A DNA stretch of 64,000 bases from Sphingobium sp. 15-1 (GCF_013375535.1 NZ_JABXJG010000002.1:496001-560000), one strand, 5' to 3'; positions 9,718-19,002 are shown, counted from the first letter of the stretch. Notes: generated from the sequence alone by a model not told the origin. Translations and numbers: made by a program.

Positions 9718-9729
9718 AGATAAATATCG
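9718..9729. promoter_or_regulatory. Operator-like palindrome, copy 1 (upstream of the aminotransferase)
   Basis: AGATA-AA-TATCG matches 9 of 10 arm positions of the palindrome found at four other promoters in this region. It lies about 50 bases upstream of the GTG at 9669. Confidence 0.5.
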
Positions 9730-9749
9730 ATTATTCAATAGATGAAATG

Positions 9750-9792
9750 CAGATAATTCCGTTAAATTGGAATTTAAACGAATAATTATCTG
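9750..9792. promoter_or_regulatory. Nested inverted repeat in the aminotransferase upstream region
   Basis: CAGATAATT (9750-9758) is repeated as its exact complement AATTATCTG (9784-9792), and inside it CGTTAAATT faces AATTTAAACG. The stretch is strongly AT-rich between GC-rich genes. It looks like a binding site for a dimeric regulator or a bent promoter element; it does not match the CGATA palindrome. Confidence 0.35.
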
Positions 9793-9930
9793 TTATTAGG
9801 TGGAGGGGCACCATGGGTCATCCACGACGGTCGATGACGACGCGCGGCGAAGGGGAGGCTCCGCTCGGAACCGCCCGCTCGGCATGAAAAGTTAAAGGCG
9901 CGTTCTGCCCCTCAGGCAGTCAATCCGCGC

Positions 9931-10662
9931 TCAGGCATTTCCCGCCGCAGCCCGTTCCGACGGCAGCGAGACCATCGGCGCTGTCCGTTTCGGCGCCAGT
10001 TCAGCGATATAGCGGGTCAGGTAGGAATGATAGGCGCGCTCCGCTTCCACCGCATAATCATCGGTGATGATATTGTGGCGAAGACAGGACAAGGACCAGA
10101 CGCTGTCGCTCAACCCGATCGCGATCTCGATCTTGGGGCACAGGAAATCCGGGTCCGCGATGTGGAAATGCCGCTCATAGGTGCGGGCCAATATGCGCGC
10201 ATAGCTCTCATTGCCCTGGATGTCCGCCATCCGCACCTGCCAGCTATATTCCGACCCCAGGAAAAGCCGCCGCACCACTTCATGCCCGTTGTAGAACTGG
10301 CGCGCCCGCTCCCCTATGATGCGGAAGATGTCCCGCCAGTTCACCAGCTCGGCATGGTCGAGATCGGAGGCGATGATCTCCTCGAAAATCTGGAGATAGC
10401 GCTGCGCCACCGCGACGACCGCGGCCGCCATGCTGGGAAAGAAATGATAGACCGAAGCGGCGGGGACGCCTGCCGCCTCCGCAATGTCATAAAGACTGAG
10501 ATCGCCCGCGCCGCGCTCGCTGATCAGCCGATCGGTCGTGTCGACCAGCAATTCGAAGCGCAACCGCCCCTGCACCCGCTGCGGCGCGCGCGGAATGGTC
10601 GCGTTCGCAGCGGTTTCCTTGGGCTTTTTCGTTTTCTTCGAAGAGGGTGGAGTCTGAGACAT
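9931..10662 (-). CDS. TetR-family regulator
   Basis: A 243-aa protein with a Lys-rich N-terminal tail, a TetR helix-turn-helix at about residues 35-85 ('LYDIAEAAGVPAASVYHFF') and an all-helical C-terminal ligand domain. It sits between the aminotransferase and an SDR gene on the same strand, inside the region bearing the shared CGATA palindrome, so it and the TetR at 21822 are the leading candidates to bind that site. The palindrome itself is absent from the 48-base gap before this gene. Confidence 0.88.
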   Translation of the reverse strand: MSQTPPSSKKTKKPKETAANATIPRAPQRVQGRLRFELLVDTTDRLISERGAGDLSLYDIAEAAGVPAASVYHFFPSMAAAVVAVAQRYLQIFEEIIASDLDHAELVNWRDIFRIIGERARQFYNGHEVVRRLFLGSEYSWQVRMADIQGNESYARILARTYERHFHIADPDFLCPKIEIAIGLSDSVWSLSCLRHNIITDDYAVEAERAYHSYLTRYIAELAPKRTAPMVSLPSERAAAGNA

Positions 10663-10710
10663 TGGGCTCGATGATGATGTTATGGACGCTGTCCGGGGGT
10701 TGATACGCGG

Positions 10711-11457
10711 TCAGAAGCCGCCTGTCACGTGAATCGCCTCTCCGGTGATCCATCGCGCTTCGTCGGACGCCAGGAAAATCGTCACCGGGGTGATGTCGTC
10801 AACCTGTCCTATCCGCCCCAGCGGCGTCGCCTCGACCAGACCGCGTTCCCATTCGCCGCCCAGCAATCCAGCCGCCCGCACCCCCTCCGTCTCGACCGCG
10901 CCGGGATGGATCACATTGACCCGGATCTTGCGCGGTCCCAGCTCCTTGGCGAAGATCGCGGTGACCTTGCCGAGCGCGACCTTCGTCGCGCTGTAGATCG
11001 CGGTGGTGGGCAGGATCGCGCGAGCGGCCGCCGAACCGATGTTGATGATGGACCCGCCTTCTGGTCCCATAAGGGCCGCCGCCTCCCGCATCATCAAAAT
11101 GGGCCCAAGCAGGTTCACGTCGAAATGCTTGTGGAAGCTTTCGACCGTGATCTCCTCGAGGCTCTGATAATGATAATAGCCGGCGTTGTTCACTACTATA
11201 TCCAGCCCGCCGAATGCATCCACGGCGGCTTGCATCAGCGCCCTCGAGACCTGTTCCTCGCGAACATCGCCCTGAACCACCTCGGCCTTGCCGCCGGCCC
11301 GCCGGATATTCCCGGCCACCGCCTCCGCACCTGCCCGGTCGGCGCTGTAGTTGACGATGACGGATGCGCCGGCGGCGGCCATCCCGCCCGCAATATCCGC
11401 ACCGATGCCCTTTGAGGCACCGGTCACGACGGCCACTTTACCCTCCAGCACCTTCAT
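10711..11457 (-). CDS. SDR-family oxidoreductase
   Basis: A 248-aa classical SDR: 'VVTGASKGIGADIAGG', 'VVNNAGYYHY', Ser in 'INIGSAAARA', the catalytic 'YSATK', and 'WITGEAIHVTGGF' at the end. It follows the TBDR on the same strand with 12 bases between, so it is probably co-transcribed with the receptor. AGGA precedes ATG 11457. The substrate is unknown. Confidence 0.9.
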   Translation of the reverse strand: MKVLEGKVAVVTGASKGIGADIAGGMAAAGASVIVNYSADRAGAEAVAGNIRRAGGKAEVVQGDVREEQVSRALMQAAVDAFGGLDIVVNNAGYYHYQSLEEITVESFHKHFDVNLLGPILMMREAAALMGPEGGSIINIGSAAARAILPTTAIYSATKVALGKVTAIFAKELGPRKIRVNVIHPGAVETEGVRAAGLLGGEWERGLVEATPLGRIGQVDDITPVTIFLASDEARWITGEAIHVTGGF

Positions 11458-11469
11458 CGATCGCCTTCC

Positions 11470-13830
11470 TCAATATTTGTAGCTGAACTGCACGCCGTAG
11501 GTGGCGGGCATGCCGGCATAGCGGGTGATAACGTCGACAAGATGGCTGGCCGAGCTCCAATAATATTGGTTGGTGATGTTGCGCCCGAACGCGCCGATGC
11601 GCCACTTGCCCGACGGGTCCTCAATGCCGGCGCGCACGTCGATCAGCGTGTAGGAGCGCACCCTGAACTCCGGCAATTCGCCAAAACCGCCATTCGTTGC
11701 GCCCTGGTGATTGGCGTTCGCGCCGATGAAGAAGCCGACCCGATCGTTCATCGCCCAGCGATATTCGGCGTCAAGATTACCGGACCATTTGGGCGTGTAC
11801 GGGAAGCGCTCTCCGGCGAAATTGCCCTGCACGCCCAACGGCGTGAAGTTGGAGAAAGTACCATCTATCTCCGAGAGTATATGGGTCACGGCCGGCGAGA
11901 TGGTGAGCCCCTCGACCGGGCGCAGCACCGCCGACAGTTCGAACCCCTGTATGTGCGACTTGGGGATGTTGATGAGCGCCTCGAGATTGCCGAAGATCGG
12001 GTCCTGAAGCTTGCCGCGTATCTGCTTGTCTTCATATTTGTAATAGAAACCCGCACCGTTCAACTGCACCTTGCGGTCCAGCAGCGACAATTTGAAACCA
12101 GCCTCGAACGCCAGCACGGTTTCCTGCGTGACGGGCGAGAATTGCACGGAGGAAGACGCAGAGAGCGTCGGGAAGCTGCCCGATTTATAGCCGCGGCTCA
12201 CATTGGCGTAGAGCAATGTCTGCGGATCGACCTGCCAGTCCAGGCCTGCGCGCCAGGATATATTGTCCTGGTTCAGCCTGTCGCGAACGATGCCGTTGCT
12301 AAGGTCGGGCAGAATCGTGCCGCAAGCCCCCGGCGCCAGCGTGGACGGCCCCGCGACGCCGCGCAGGACGTTCGACAGAAGGCCGAAGACCGCAGACGCT
12401 TCACCGCTGCCCGCATCGAAGCTGCAACCGGCGAAAGAGCGGCGCACATCCGTGTAGCGAAGGCCGCCATGCAGCGTGACCGATGGCACGATTTCATAAT
12501 CGACATTGCCGTAAATGGCGGCGGTCTTGATGTTCTGTCGCGTCTGATTGACCAGATCGGTCAGCGGCAGGCCAAGGGCCGAGGACGAGCTGGAGTCCCG
12601 GAAAAGGATCAGATTGCTGTCCAACGTGCGGTCGGAACTATAGTTGCCGCCGACGATCCAGTGCCCACCCGGACCGAAATCCCCGCTGAGACGGAGTTCC
12701 TGGAAAAATGTCGAGACATGTCCGGTTTGCAGTACATAGAAATTCTGGAAACTCGTCCCGTCCGAATCGATCGGCTGGTCCCGGTCGAAATATTGATAGG
12801 CGGAAATGGATGTGATCGTCACATCGTCCGTCAGCGAATAATCGAGACGCGCCGATCCGTGCAGGAAATAATTGTCCCGCCGGAAGGACGTGTTCGGGTC
12901 CCAATCGGCGGCGCGGCTGCTGCGCGGCGCCAGTGGATAGGCCTGAAGACCGGCGGGAATGGGAACCAGGTCGGTCTGCGGCGCGATGCCGATCGCCTGA
13001 GCGGCGGGCGTGTCGGAGCGATCCCGCCAGGCATTCAGGTTGATCGATATTTTCAGCCTTTCCAGCGGCTGCCAATCGATCAGAAGCCGTCCCTGCACCT
13101 TGGCCTGCCGTCCCAGCGTGTCGTTGCGCGTATAGCTTCGCTGCCAATCGTCTCCGCGAAGGCCGCGCACCGCTAGCCGGACCTTCAATGTGTCGGACAG
13201 CGGGCCGCTGACATAGGCCTGCGCATCGACCGTGTTGAAGCGGCCATAACTCAGGTCGACGCCGGCGGCGAGACGATCGGTCGGCTTGGCGGCGATATAG
13301 TTGACCGCGCCGCCCGTCGAGTTCTGGCCGTAGAGCGTGCCCTGCGGCCCCTTGAGCACCTCGACTCGCTCCAGATCGAGCGCAGCGCCGTCCGCTTCGG
13401 CGGGAAACGGGATCGGAACCTCGTCCACATAGATGCTGACTGCCGGGCTTGCGGCCAGGCTGTTCTCCTGGAAACCGATGCCGCGTATCGTGTAGACGGG
13501 CGTGGCGTAGGCCGATTGGGTGAAGTTGAAGCCGGGAACGACCTTGATCAGTTGCGAGGTATCGACAACGCCCTGCCGCACAAGCTGGTCGCCGCTGAAA
13601 GCCGTGATCGACATGCCGACCTTGTTGACCGATTCCGATCGTTTCTGCGCCGTCACCACGATGTCGCCAGCGTCCAATCTTGGCGCGGAAGCCTCATCGC
13701 CCGCCGTGTCGGAAGCTGGCTCCCCGGCGATCTGGGATTGGGCGGGCGAGACGCCCAAGAGCAAGCCGGCGACTGTCAGCGAAAGCGCTGAGGCGGAAAC
13801 GAAAAGACTATGACGAGGCCCCTTGGTCAT
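11470..13830 (-). CDS. TonB-dependent outer-membrane receptor
   Basis: A 786-aa receptor. An N-terminal signal segment ending near 'AQSQ' is followed by a TonB box-like 'DIVVTAQKRSESVNKVG', a plug domain ('IYVDEVPIPF', 'LERVEVLKGPQGTLYGQNST'), and a long beta-barrel ending in an aromatic residue ('YGVQFSYKY'). These proteins take up scarce or bulky substrates using TonB energy. GGGAAGGG precedes ATG 13830. Transcribed divergently from the dimethylformamidase-like gene; a perfect CGATA-TA-TATCG palindrome lies 113 bases upstream of its start. Confidence 0.93.
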   Translation of the reverse strand: MTKGPRHSLFVSASALSLTVAGLLLGVSPAQSQIAGEPASDTAGDEASAPRLDAGDIVVTAQKRSESVNKVGMSITAFSGDQLVRQGVVDTSQLIKVVPGFNFTQSAYATPVYTIRGIGFQENSLAASPAVSIYVDEVPIPFPAEADGAALDLERVEVLKGPQGTLYGQNSTGGAVNYIAAKPTDRLAAGVDLSYGRFNTVDAQAYVSGPLSDTLKVRLAVRGLRGDDWQRSYTRNDTLGRQAKVQGRLLIDWQPLERLKISINLNAWRDRSDTPAAQAIGIAPQTDLVPIPAGLQAYPLAPRSSRAADWDPNTSFRRDNYFLHGSARLDYSLTDDVTITSISAYQYFDRDQPIDSDGTSFQNFYVLQTGHVSTFFQELRLSGDFGPGGHWIVGGNYSSDRTLDSNLILFRDSSSSSALGLPLTDLVNQTRQNIKTAAIYGNVDYEIVPSVTLHGGLRYTDVRRSFAGCSFDAGSGEASAVFGLLSNVLRGVAGPSTLAPGACGTILPDLSNGIVRDRLNQDNISWRAGLDWQVDPQTLLYANVSRGYKSGSFPTLSASSSVQFSPVTQETVLAFEAGFKLSLLDRKVQLNGAGFYYKYEDKQIRGKLQDPIFGNLEALINIPKSHIQGFELSAVLRPVEGLTISPAVTHILSEIDGTFSNFTPLGVQGNFAGERFPYTPKWSGNLDAEYRWAMNDRVGFFIGANANHQGATNGGFGELPEFRVRSYTLIDVRAGIEDPSGKWRIGAFGRNITNQYYWSSASHLVDVITRYAGMPATYGVQFSYKY

Positions 13831-13944
13831 TGATATTCCCTTCCCTGAATTTCGCGACGGCGAATGCCGGTCGCGCTCCCTTTTTATGCTGGACGAATTC
13901 AGCCCTTCATCGCGTTCAAACGCCTTGGCCTTATGAAAGTTAAT

Positions 13945-13956
13945 CGATATATATCG
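13945..13956. promoter_or_regulatory. Operator-like palindrome, copy 2 (upstream of the receptor)
   Basis: CGATA-TA-TATCG, perfect 5-bp arms. Read towards the receptor, TTGACG (complement of 13967-13972) lies just upstream, so a bound protein would cover the region of the -10 box. Confidence 0.6.
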
Positions 13957-14118
13957 TGTAATGTCTCGTCAAGAGGAGAGTCGCTCATTTCTTCGGCGCT
14001 TTCATAAACCTCGGAAAATAAGCTTATTTCTTTTGTTTTTCCGATATTCTTCTTTGATATGTTGCGAGGACGAGAGCACCCCTCACCTCCCTTGCCACGA
14101 ACAGAAAGAGTGTTTAAT

Positions 14119-14130
14119 CGATAGTAATCG
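14119..14130. promoter_or_regulatory. Operator-like palindrome, copy 3 (upstream of the dimethylformamidase-like gene)
   Basis: CGATA-GT-AATCG, one mismatch in ten arm positions. It ends 36 bases before the ATG at 14166 and 4 bases before a TATAAG, so it lies between putative -35 and -10 boxes. Confidence 0.5.
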
Positions 14131-14165
14131 TGTTATAAGCCTTTAAATGATGCGGGAGTGAAGAC

Positions 14166-15665
14166 ATGCTTCAAGCTTATTGTCGCAAACGATCCTATGC
14201 AGGCGGAGACCTCGTAGAACTTTGCGTATCGACCGACGCCAAATGGTTCGGCGTCGAGGTTATCCGGGACGGCATAGAGCCTAAGACCGTGTATCGAGCC
14301 GGTGACATCGCAGGCGAATATTATCCGGTGCCCGGCGACGCCGTGGAAAATGGCTGCGGATGGCCCGTCGCACTATCCTTTTCTGTAGGCGATGATTGGC
14401 GAAGCGGCTTCCACAAGATCCAGCTCACCTCATCCGACGGCGAGACGACGGAAGCCTTCCTCATCGTGCGGGCGAAGGCACCGCAAGCCGCAATACTCTG
14501 GGTCATCGAGACGAACACCTGGAACGCCTATAATTTCTTCGGCGGCGCCAGCACCTACACGGCGGACGGCACGGCCTATGCGGCTGGCGCGGCGCGCGTA
14601 TCGTTCCAGCGGCCGCTGCCGCCCGGCTTCATCAGCCTTCCCCGCGACGCCCATCGCCTGGCGACCGTCAAGGAGGTCGACACCAGCCTGCCCTACGGCA
14701 AATGGGCGGCCGAACAAGGACTGACGCTCTGGACAGGCGCGGCGAGCTGGGGCCAATGGGGCCAGGCATTCACCCGCTGGCTGGAGAAGGAAGGCATCGC
14801 CGTCGACTATGCCGCCAGTTCCGATCTTCAGGATTATCCCGACCTCCTGTCCCGCTACCGGCTGATGCTTTCGGTTGGCCATGACGAATATTGGACGTGG
14901 GAGATGCGGGATACGGTCGAAACCTTCATCGCAAACGGGGGGAACGCGGCGTTTCTATCCGGAAACACCGCTTATTGGCAGGTCAGGATCGAACGCAATG
15001 GCGAACAGATGGTCGCCTACAAGGCCGCGGTGGACGCCGATCCGGTGATCGGCACGCCGGACGAGCGGCACAATAGCGGCATCTGGTCCCATGCCCTCAC
15101 CCGCCGCCCGGAAAATGAGATGACGGGCCTCAGCTTCACCCGTGGCGGATATGCCCGCCTGGCCGGCGCGACACCCGCTTCGGCCGGGGGCTATACCGTC
15201 TACCGCGCCGACCACTGGGCGCTTGCGGGTACTGGCCTCAGCTATGGCGATCAACTTGGCGCCGATCTGTCGCTCGTCGGCTATGAATGCGACGGCTGCG
15301 CGCTGACGCTGCGCGATGGACTGCCGTTTCCGACAGGGGAGGATGGAACACCGCCGGACTTCGAAATCATCGGCATTGCGCCGGTGGCGTTGTGGACGCG
15401 GCAAACGGCGCCCGAGGGCCTCTATCCCGAAGGCAGCCTCTCCGACCTCGAACTTGTCTGCCAGCAGGTCGCGGGCAACCGCGATGAAGCGACGCTGCAA
15501 CGCTTCGCGCACGGTCACGCCGTGATGGGATGCTATACCCGGCAGGGTGGCGGCACCGTCTTCAGCGGCGGCACGACCGACTGGACTTACGCGCTGGCCG
15601 ATCCGCAGGTTGCGCAGATCACGCGCAACATAGTGGCGAAGCTGTCAGCCGTCGAGGCTGGCTAA
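14166..15665 (+). CDS. N,N-dimethylformamidase large-subunit-like protein
   Basis: A 499-aa protein resembling the C-terminal (DMFA2) part of the large subunit of N,N-dimethylformamidase, an iron enzyme that hydrolyses small N-alkyl amides. Typical stretches are 'ETNTWNAYNFFGGAS' (about 115-129), 'SVGHDEYWTWEMRD' (236-249) and 'LSGNTAYWQVR' (264-274); the Tyr and His/Glu residues in the last two are candidate metal ligands. The classical large subunit is about 760 aa and pairs with a small subunit; this protein is shorter and no small-subunit gene is visible. GGAG lies 7 bases before ATG 14166. Its end overlaps the convergent MFS gene by 21 bases. Hydrolysis of an amide in the imported substrate is inferred. 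Confidence 0.8.
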   Translation: MLQAYCRKRSYAGGDLVELCVSTDAKWFGVEVIRDGIEPKTVYRAGDIAGEYYPVPGDAVENGCGWPVALSFSVGDDWRSGFHKIQLTSSDGETTEAFLIVRAKAPQAAILWVIETNTWNAYNFFGGASTYTADGTAYAAGAARVSFQRPLPPGFISLPRDAHRLATVKEVDTSLPYGKWAAEQGLTLWTGAASWGQWGQAFTRWLEKEGIAVDYAASSDLQDYPDLLSRYRLMLSVGHDEYWTWEMRDTVETFIANGGNAAFLSGNTAYWQVRIERNGEQMVAYKAAVDADPVIGTPDERHNSGIWSHALTRRPENEMTGLSFTRGGYARLAGATPASAGGYTVYRADHWALAGTGLSYGDQLGADLSLVGYECDGCALTLRDGLPFPTGEDGTPPDFEIIGIAPVALWTRQTAPEGLYPEGSLSDLELVCQQVAGNRDEATLQRFAHGHAVMGCYTRQGGGTVFSGGTTDWTYALADPQVAQITRNIVAKLSAVEAG

Positions 15666-16814
15666 GCGGACCGGCGGGGCTGATCCTGGACGGAAGATGA
15701 AGAGATACAGCCCCGCCGCCGTCACAAATGCCGCGATGCCGAAGACGAAGGCCCCGATCACGCTGGCGCCCACCAGGGCGGAGGCGATCAGCGGCCCCAT
15801 GCTCAAACCCGCCAATGTCAGCGGCATGACGAGAGGAGCCGTCATCCGCGACGCGTCAGCCTCTATGACAAGATCCATCGCGAAGGGCAGGCAGGCTTGC
15901 CAGCAGAAGCCGAACACCGCCAGGCCGAAACTGAAACCGACAATGCCGGGTATCGCGATCAGCGTCATGACCGCCGCAGCCTGCACGATGACCCCGCCCG
16001 GCAGCACCAGACGGAAGGGCAATCGATAACCGACCAATGCGACGACGAGGCTGCCGATGATCTGAAACGCCAGGCTGATGGTGATCGCCACGCCGACCGC
16101 CGCCGTCGTCAGGCCCTGGCGCGCGCCCATCGGTTCGGCATAGCTCCAGCAGGCGCCGATCGCGGAGGCGGTCACGAGGGTGGCGGCCAGCGCCAGCACG
16201 ACCTTGGGCGTCCAGGCGACGCGGCCGCCTGCCTCCTCGGGCTCGGGCGCGAGGCGATCGCGAATGACCCCGGCGAGCGCGGCCGACAATAAACCCACCC
16301 CCGCCAATATGTAGAAACCCGATTCCACCCCATAGACGGGAAAGACTTTGACGGGCAGCAGATAGGCGAAGACAAGCTGCGGCGTCGCCCCGGCGGTAAG
16401 GTAGATCGCGTTGAGCCGGGCCGGCGCCGCGCCATGGCTGATGGTCAGGATCGAGACGGCAATCATCGCGCCTTCTGCAAACCCCGCGAGCGATCGCGCC
16501 AATGCTATCGTCATCACCGTGTCGGCGCCCGGCGTGATTGCATTGGCGAGCGCCATCAGCAGGCAAGCCGCGACGGCGATCCGCTTTCCTTGCGATCCCG
16601 CCATCAACCGCGCGCCGATCCATACGCCCAGCGCCATGCCCAGCACCTCGACGGTCGCAATCCAGCCAAGTTCGACCGCATTGATCTTGCCGGCGTTCAG
16701 CAAGGCCCCAAGCAGCAGCGGTTGTATGCCAAGGATCAGGATGCCGACCGCGCCGATCATCATGCTGAGCATGATCGTCCTGTTGGATTGAAAACCCTGC
16801 GACGCCTGGATCAT
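15645..16814 (-). CDS. MFS transporter
   Basis: A 389-aa integral membrane protein with about twelve hydrophobic segments and loops such as 'GARLMAGSQGKRIA' after the second segment, the position of the MFS loop 2-3 motif. It should move a small solute across the inner membrane. It lies downstream of the acetoin-type genes on the same strand, after a strong hairpin, and converges with the dimethylformamidase-like gene. The substrate is probably the compound or breakdown product handled by this region. Confidence 0.87.
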   Translation of the reverse strand: MIQASQGFQSNRTIMLSMMIGAVGILILGIQPLLLGALLNAGKINAVELGWIATVEVLGMALGVWIGARLMAGSQGKRIAVAACLLMALANAITPGADTVMTIALARSLAGFAEGAMIAVSILTISHGAAPARLNAIYLTAGATPQLVFAYLLPVKVFPVYGVESGFYILAGVGLLSAALAGVIRDRLAPEPEEAGGRVAWTPKVVLALAATLVTASAIGACWSYAEPMGARQGLTTAAVGVAITISLAFQIIGSLVVALVGYRLPFRLVLPGGVIVQAAAVMTLIAIPGIVGFSFGLAVFGFCWQACLPFAMDLVIEADASRMTAPLVMPLTLAGLSMGPLIASALVGASVIGAFVFGIAAFVTAAGLYLFIFRPGSAPPVRLASLDG

Positions 16815-16841
16815 GGCCCTACCCCCAATTGGAACGTGGAC

Positions 16842-16871
16842 GGAGCGAGGCCGATAAATCGGCCTCGCTCC
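16842..16871. terminator. Strong hairpin between E2 and MFS genes
   Basis: Thirteen-base perfect arms (16842-16854 and 16859-16871, starting GGAGCGAGG) close a 4-base TAAA loop just after the E2 stop codon. No T-run follows on the minus strand, so termination may be partial. Confidence 0.6.
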
Positions 16872-16884
16872 CTATATAGTTTCG

Positions 16885-17973
16885 TCAGCCTGCCGCCAAT
16901 ATGGACCGGAGCGCGTCGGCAACAATGGCCGCCGCTTCCGCCTGCGGCATATGGCCGACGCCGTCCAGCAGCCTGCCGCCCTGCGCGGCGACCTGCTCGG
17001 GCGGAATGATCCGGTCAGCCTCGCCAGCGATCAGCGTGAGCGGACAGTCGAGGCGTTCCACATCGAAGACCTCGGCCTGACGCCCGTCCTGGAGAATAGC
17101 CTCCTGAATGGCCGCCAATGCCATGTCGACGCCATCGAGCCGCTTATATTTGAGCACGTCATCCACCAGACTGCGCGTGACGAGAGATTCATCGGCAAAC
17201 AGCATGCGCAGCGCCGCCTCCACATTCCGCTTCTTTTGAGCGACAACGAAAGCCTCAAGATATTGGGCGTTGATGTCCCGGCCAAGCCCCATGGGCGCAA
17301 GGAGCGTGAGCGAGGCGACAAGATCCGGCTCCGCGGTCGCCAGCGCCAAACAGACGCCGCCGCCCATGGAATGCCCGACGAGATGAACCTTGCCGAGTCC
17401 CAGCGCGCGGATGAAACCGGCGACGATGGCCGCCTGTCCGCCCAGATCGGCCTTGCGGATGCTCTTGTCCGACGCGCCATGTCCCGGCAGGTCGACGGCA
17501 ATGGTATCGGCATGCTGCGCCAGTTCATTCTGGACGAACACCCAGCCCATGGCGTCGCCGCCAAACCCATGGACGAAGAGCAGCGGCGCGCCTTCCCCAT
17601 GGCGAAGATAGCTCAGAAGCTGACCATCGACCTCGACCGACTGGGGCCGCAAACTCTCCGCCGCCTCGCCATCATCCTCCGGCGGTTTGAAATCGGCGGC
17701 GAAGGCGTCGATCTCCTCCTCGCTCACGCCCGCATCGGCAATGACGCCCAGCAGAGTGCCGACAGGAATGGTCCGGCCAGGCAGGATGGTCTGGCGCCGC
17801 AGCACGCCCGCGGACGGCGCTTCCACCGTGCCCGCGAGCTTGGTCGACTCGATCTCGACAATGTCGACGCCGGCTGCAACCTCGCCCCCCAGCGGAACGA
17901 GCCATTCGGTCAGCGTGCCTTCTTCCATCGTCAGCCCCCAGCGGGGCATGGTGATCGCGGTGATGTCCGTCAT
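16885..17973 (-). CDS. acoC: Acetoin-dehydrogenase-type E2: lipoyl domain fused to alpha/beta hydrolase
   Basis: A 362-aa protein. Residues 1-80 are a biotinyl/lipoyl domain ('MPRWGLTMEEGTLTEWL', lipoylated Lys45 in 'ESTKLAGTV'). Residues 115-362 are an alpha/beta hydrolase ('LLFVHGFGG', nucleophile Ser202 in 'GHSMGGG', Asp in 'AGEADRIIP', His in 'GVGHMPQ'). This fusion is the AcoC arrangement, in which the E2 of the acetoin-cleaving complex carries a hydrolase-like rather than a chloramphenicol-acetyltransferase-like core. The start is 17973, overlapping the E1beta stop as ATGA. No dihydrolipoamide dehydrogenase gene is visible, so E3 must come from elsewhere. Confidence 0.87.
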   Translation of the reverse strand: MTDITAITMPRWGLTMEEGTLTEWLVPLGGEVAAGVDIVEIESTKLAGTVEAPSAGVLRRQTILPGRTIPVGTLLGVIADAGVSEEEIDAFAADFKPPEDDGEAAESLRPQSVEVDGQLLSYLRHGEGAPLLFVHGFGGDAMGWVFVQNELAQHADTIAVDLPGHGASDKSIRKADLGGQAAIVAGFIRALGLGKVHLVGHSMGGGVCLALATAEPDLVASLTLLAPMGLGRDINAQYLEAFVVAQKKRNVEAALRMLFADESLVTRSLVDDVLKYKRLDGVDMALAAIQEAILQDGRQAEVFDVERLDCPLTLIAGEADRIIPPEQVAAQGGRLLDGVGHMPQAEAAAIVADALRSILAAG

Positions 17974-18992
17974 GCTGGCACCTTGGCGTTTACGATGGAC
18001 TGGACCGCGACGCAGATGTCGTCGGCATCGGGAATATAGGCGTCTTCCAGCGGCGCGGCGAACGGCACGGGGGCGTGCGGCGCCGTCACCAGCTTGATGG
18101 GGGCGCGAAGATGCTGAAAGCCGCGATCCGCGACAAGCGCCGCGACATCGGTCGCAAAGCTGCAACGGGGATTGGCTTCGTCCACCACCACCAGGCGTCC
18201 GGTCTCCTCGACGCTTTCGAGGATGGTGTCCGCATCGAGCGGAGAGGTCGTGCGCGGATCGATGATGGTCGCCTCAATGCCTTGCTGGGCCAGTCGTCCG
18301 GCCGCTTCGATCGCGGTGTGGACCTGCTTGGCGAGCGCGACGATGGTGACGTCCCGGCCTTCCCGGATGACATTGGCCTCGCCAAAGGGAATGGCATAGG
18401 CGCCGTCCGGCACCTCCTCCTCTATGTCGTACATCGCCTTATGTTCCAGGAATATCACGGGATCGTCATCGCGGATCGCCTGGATCAGCAATCCCTTGGC
18501 ATCATAGGGTCCGGATGGCACGACGACCTTCAACCCCGGAATATGCGTGAAGATCGCGTGCAACGACTGCGAGTGCTGCGCGCCGGCGCGCAGGCCGGCG
18601 CCGGTCATCGCGCGAATGACGAGCGGCGTCCTGGCCTTGCCGCCGAACATATAGCGGAACTTGGCCGCCTGGTTGAATATCTGGTCGAAGCATACACCGA
18701 GGAAGTCGACGAACATCAATTCGGCAATCGGCCGGAGCCCAGTGATCGCCGCGCCAGCCGCGGCCCCCATGATGGCGCTTTCGGTGATCGGCGTATCGAT
18801 CACCCGTTGACCGCCAAATTCGGAATAGAGTCCCCTGGTCACGCCGAGGACGCCGCCGAAATTCTCGTCGAGTTGGCCGGTGCCGCCCTTGCCGCCGGCC
18901 ACATCCTCACCCAGCAGGATCACATTGGGATCACGCCGCATTTCGAGGCGGATCGCTTCGTTGATCGCCATTCGCATTGATTTTTTTGGCAT
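17970..18992 (-). CDS. acoB: Acetoin/2-oxoacid dehydrogenase E1 beta subunit
   Basis: A 340-aa transketolase-like Pyr/C-terminal protein: 'NVILLGEDVAGGKGGTGQ', 'DTPITESAIMGAAAGAA' and 'IPDADDI'. It pairs with the E1alpha encoded 10 bases upstream to bind thiamine diphosphate and cleave or decarboxylate the substrate, passing the acyl group to the lipoyl domain of E2. AGGACGAG precedes ATG 18992. Gene order alpha-beta-E2 is that of aco operons; whether acetoin itself is the substrate is not proven by sequence. Confidence 0.88.
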   Translation of the reverse strand: MPKKSMRMAINEAIRLEMRRDPNVILLGEDVAGGKGGTGQLDENFGGVLGVTRGLYSEFGGQRVIDTPITESAIMGAAAGAAITGLRPIAELMFVDFLGVCFDQIFNQAAKFRYMFGGKARTPLVIRAMTGAGLRAGAQHSQSLHAIFTHIPGLKVVVPSGPYDAKGLLIQAIRDDDPVIFLEHKAMYDIEEEVPDGAYAIPFGEANVIREGRDVTIVALAKQVHTAIEAAGRLAQQGIEATIIDPRTTSPLDADTILESVEETGRLVVVDEANPRCSFATDVAALVADRGFQHLRAPIKLVTAPHAPVPFAAPLEDAYIPDADDICVAVQSIVNAKVPA

Positions 18993-19002
18993 CGCTCTCG
19001 TC

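Larger units (their letters stand above)
13831..14165. other. 335-base divergent promoter region (receptor / dimethylformamidase-like gene)
   Basis: No gene seen. The stretch is AT-rich and carries two operator-like palindromes, one nearer each flanking gene, plus a TATAAG (14134-14139) that could serve as the -10 box for the rightward gene. Confidence 0.6.

Noticed and set aside
11542..13176. 544-codon plus-strand frame
   Set aside because: Antisense to the receptor at 11470-13830 with no family resemblance or ribosome site.
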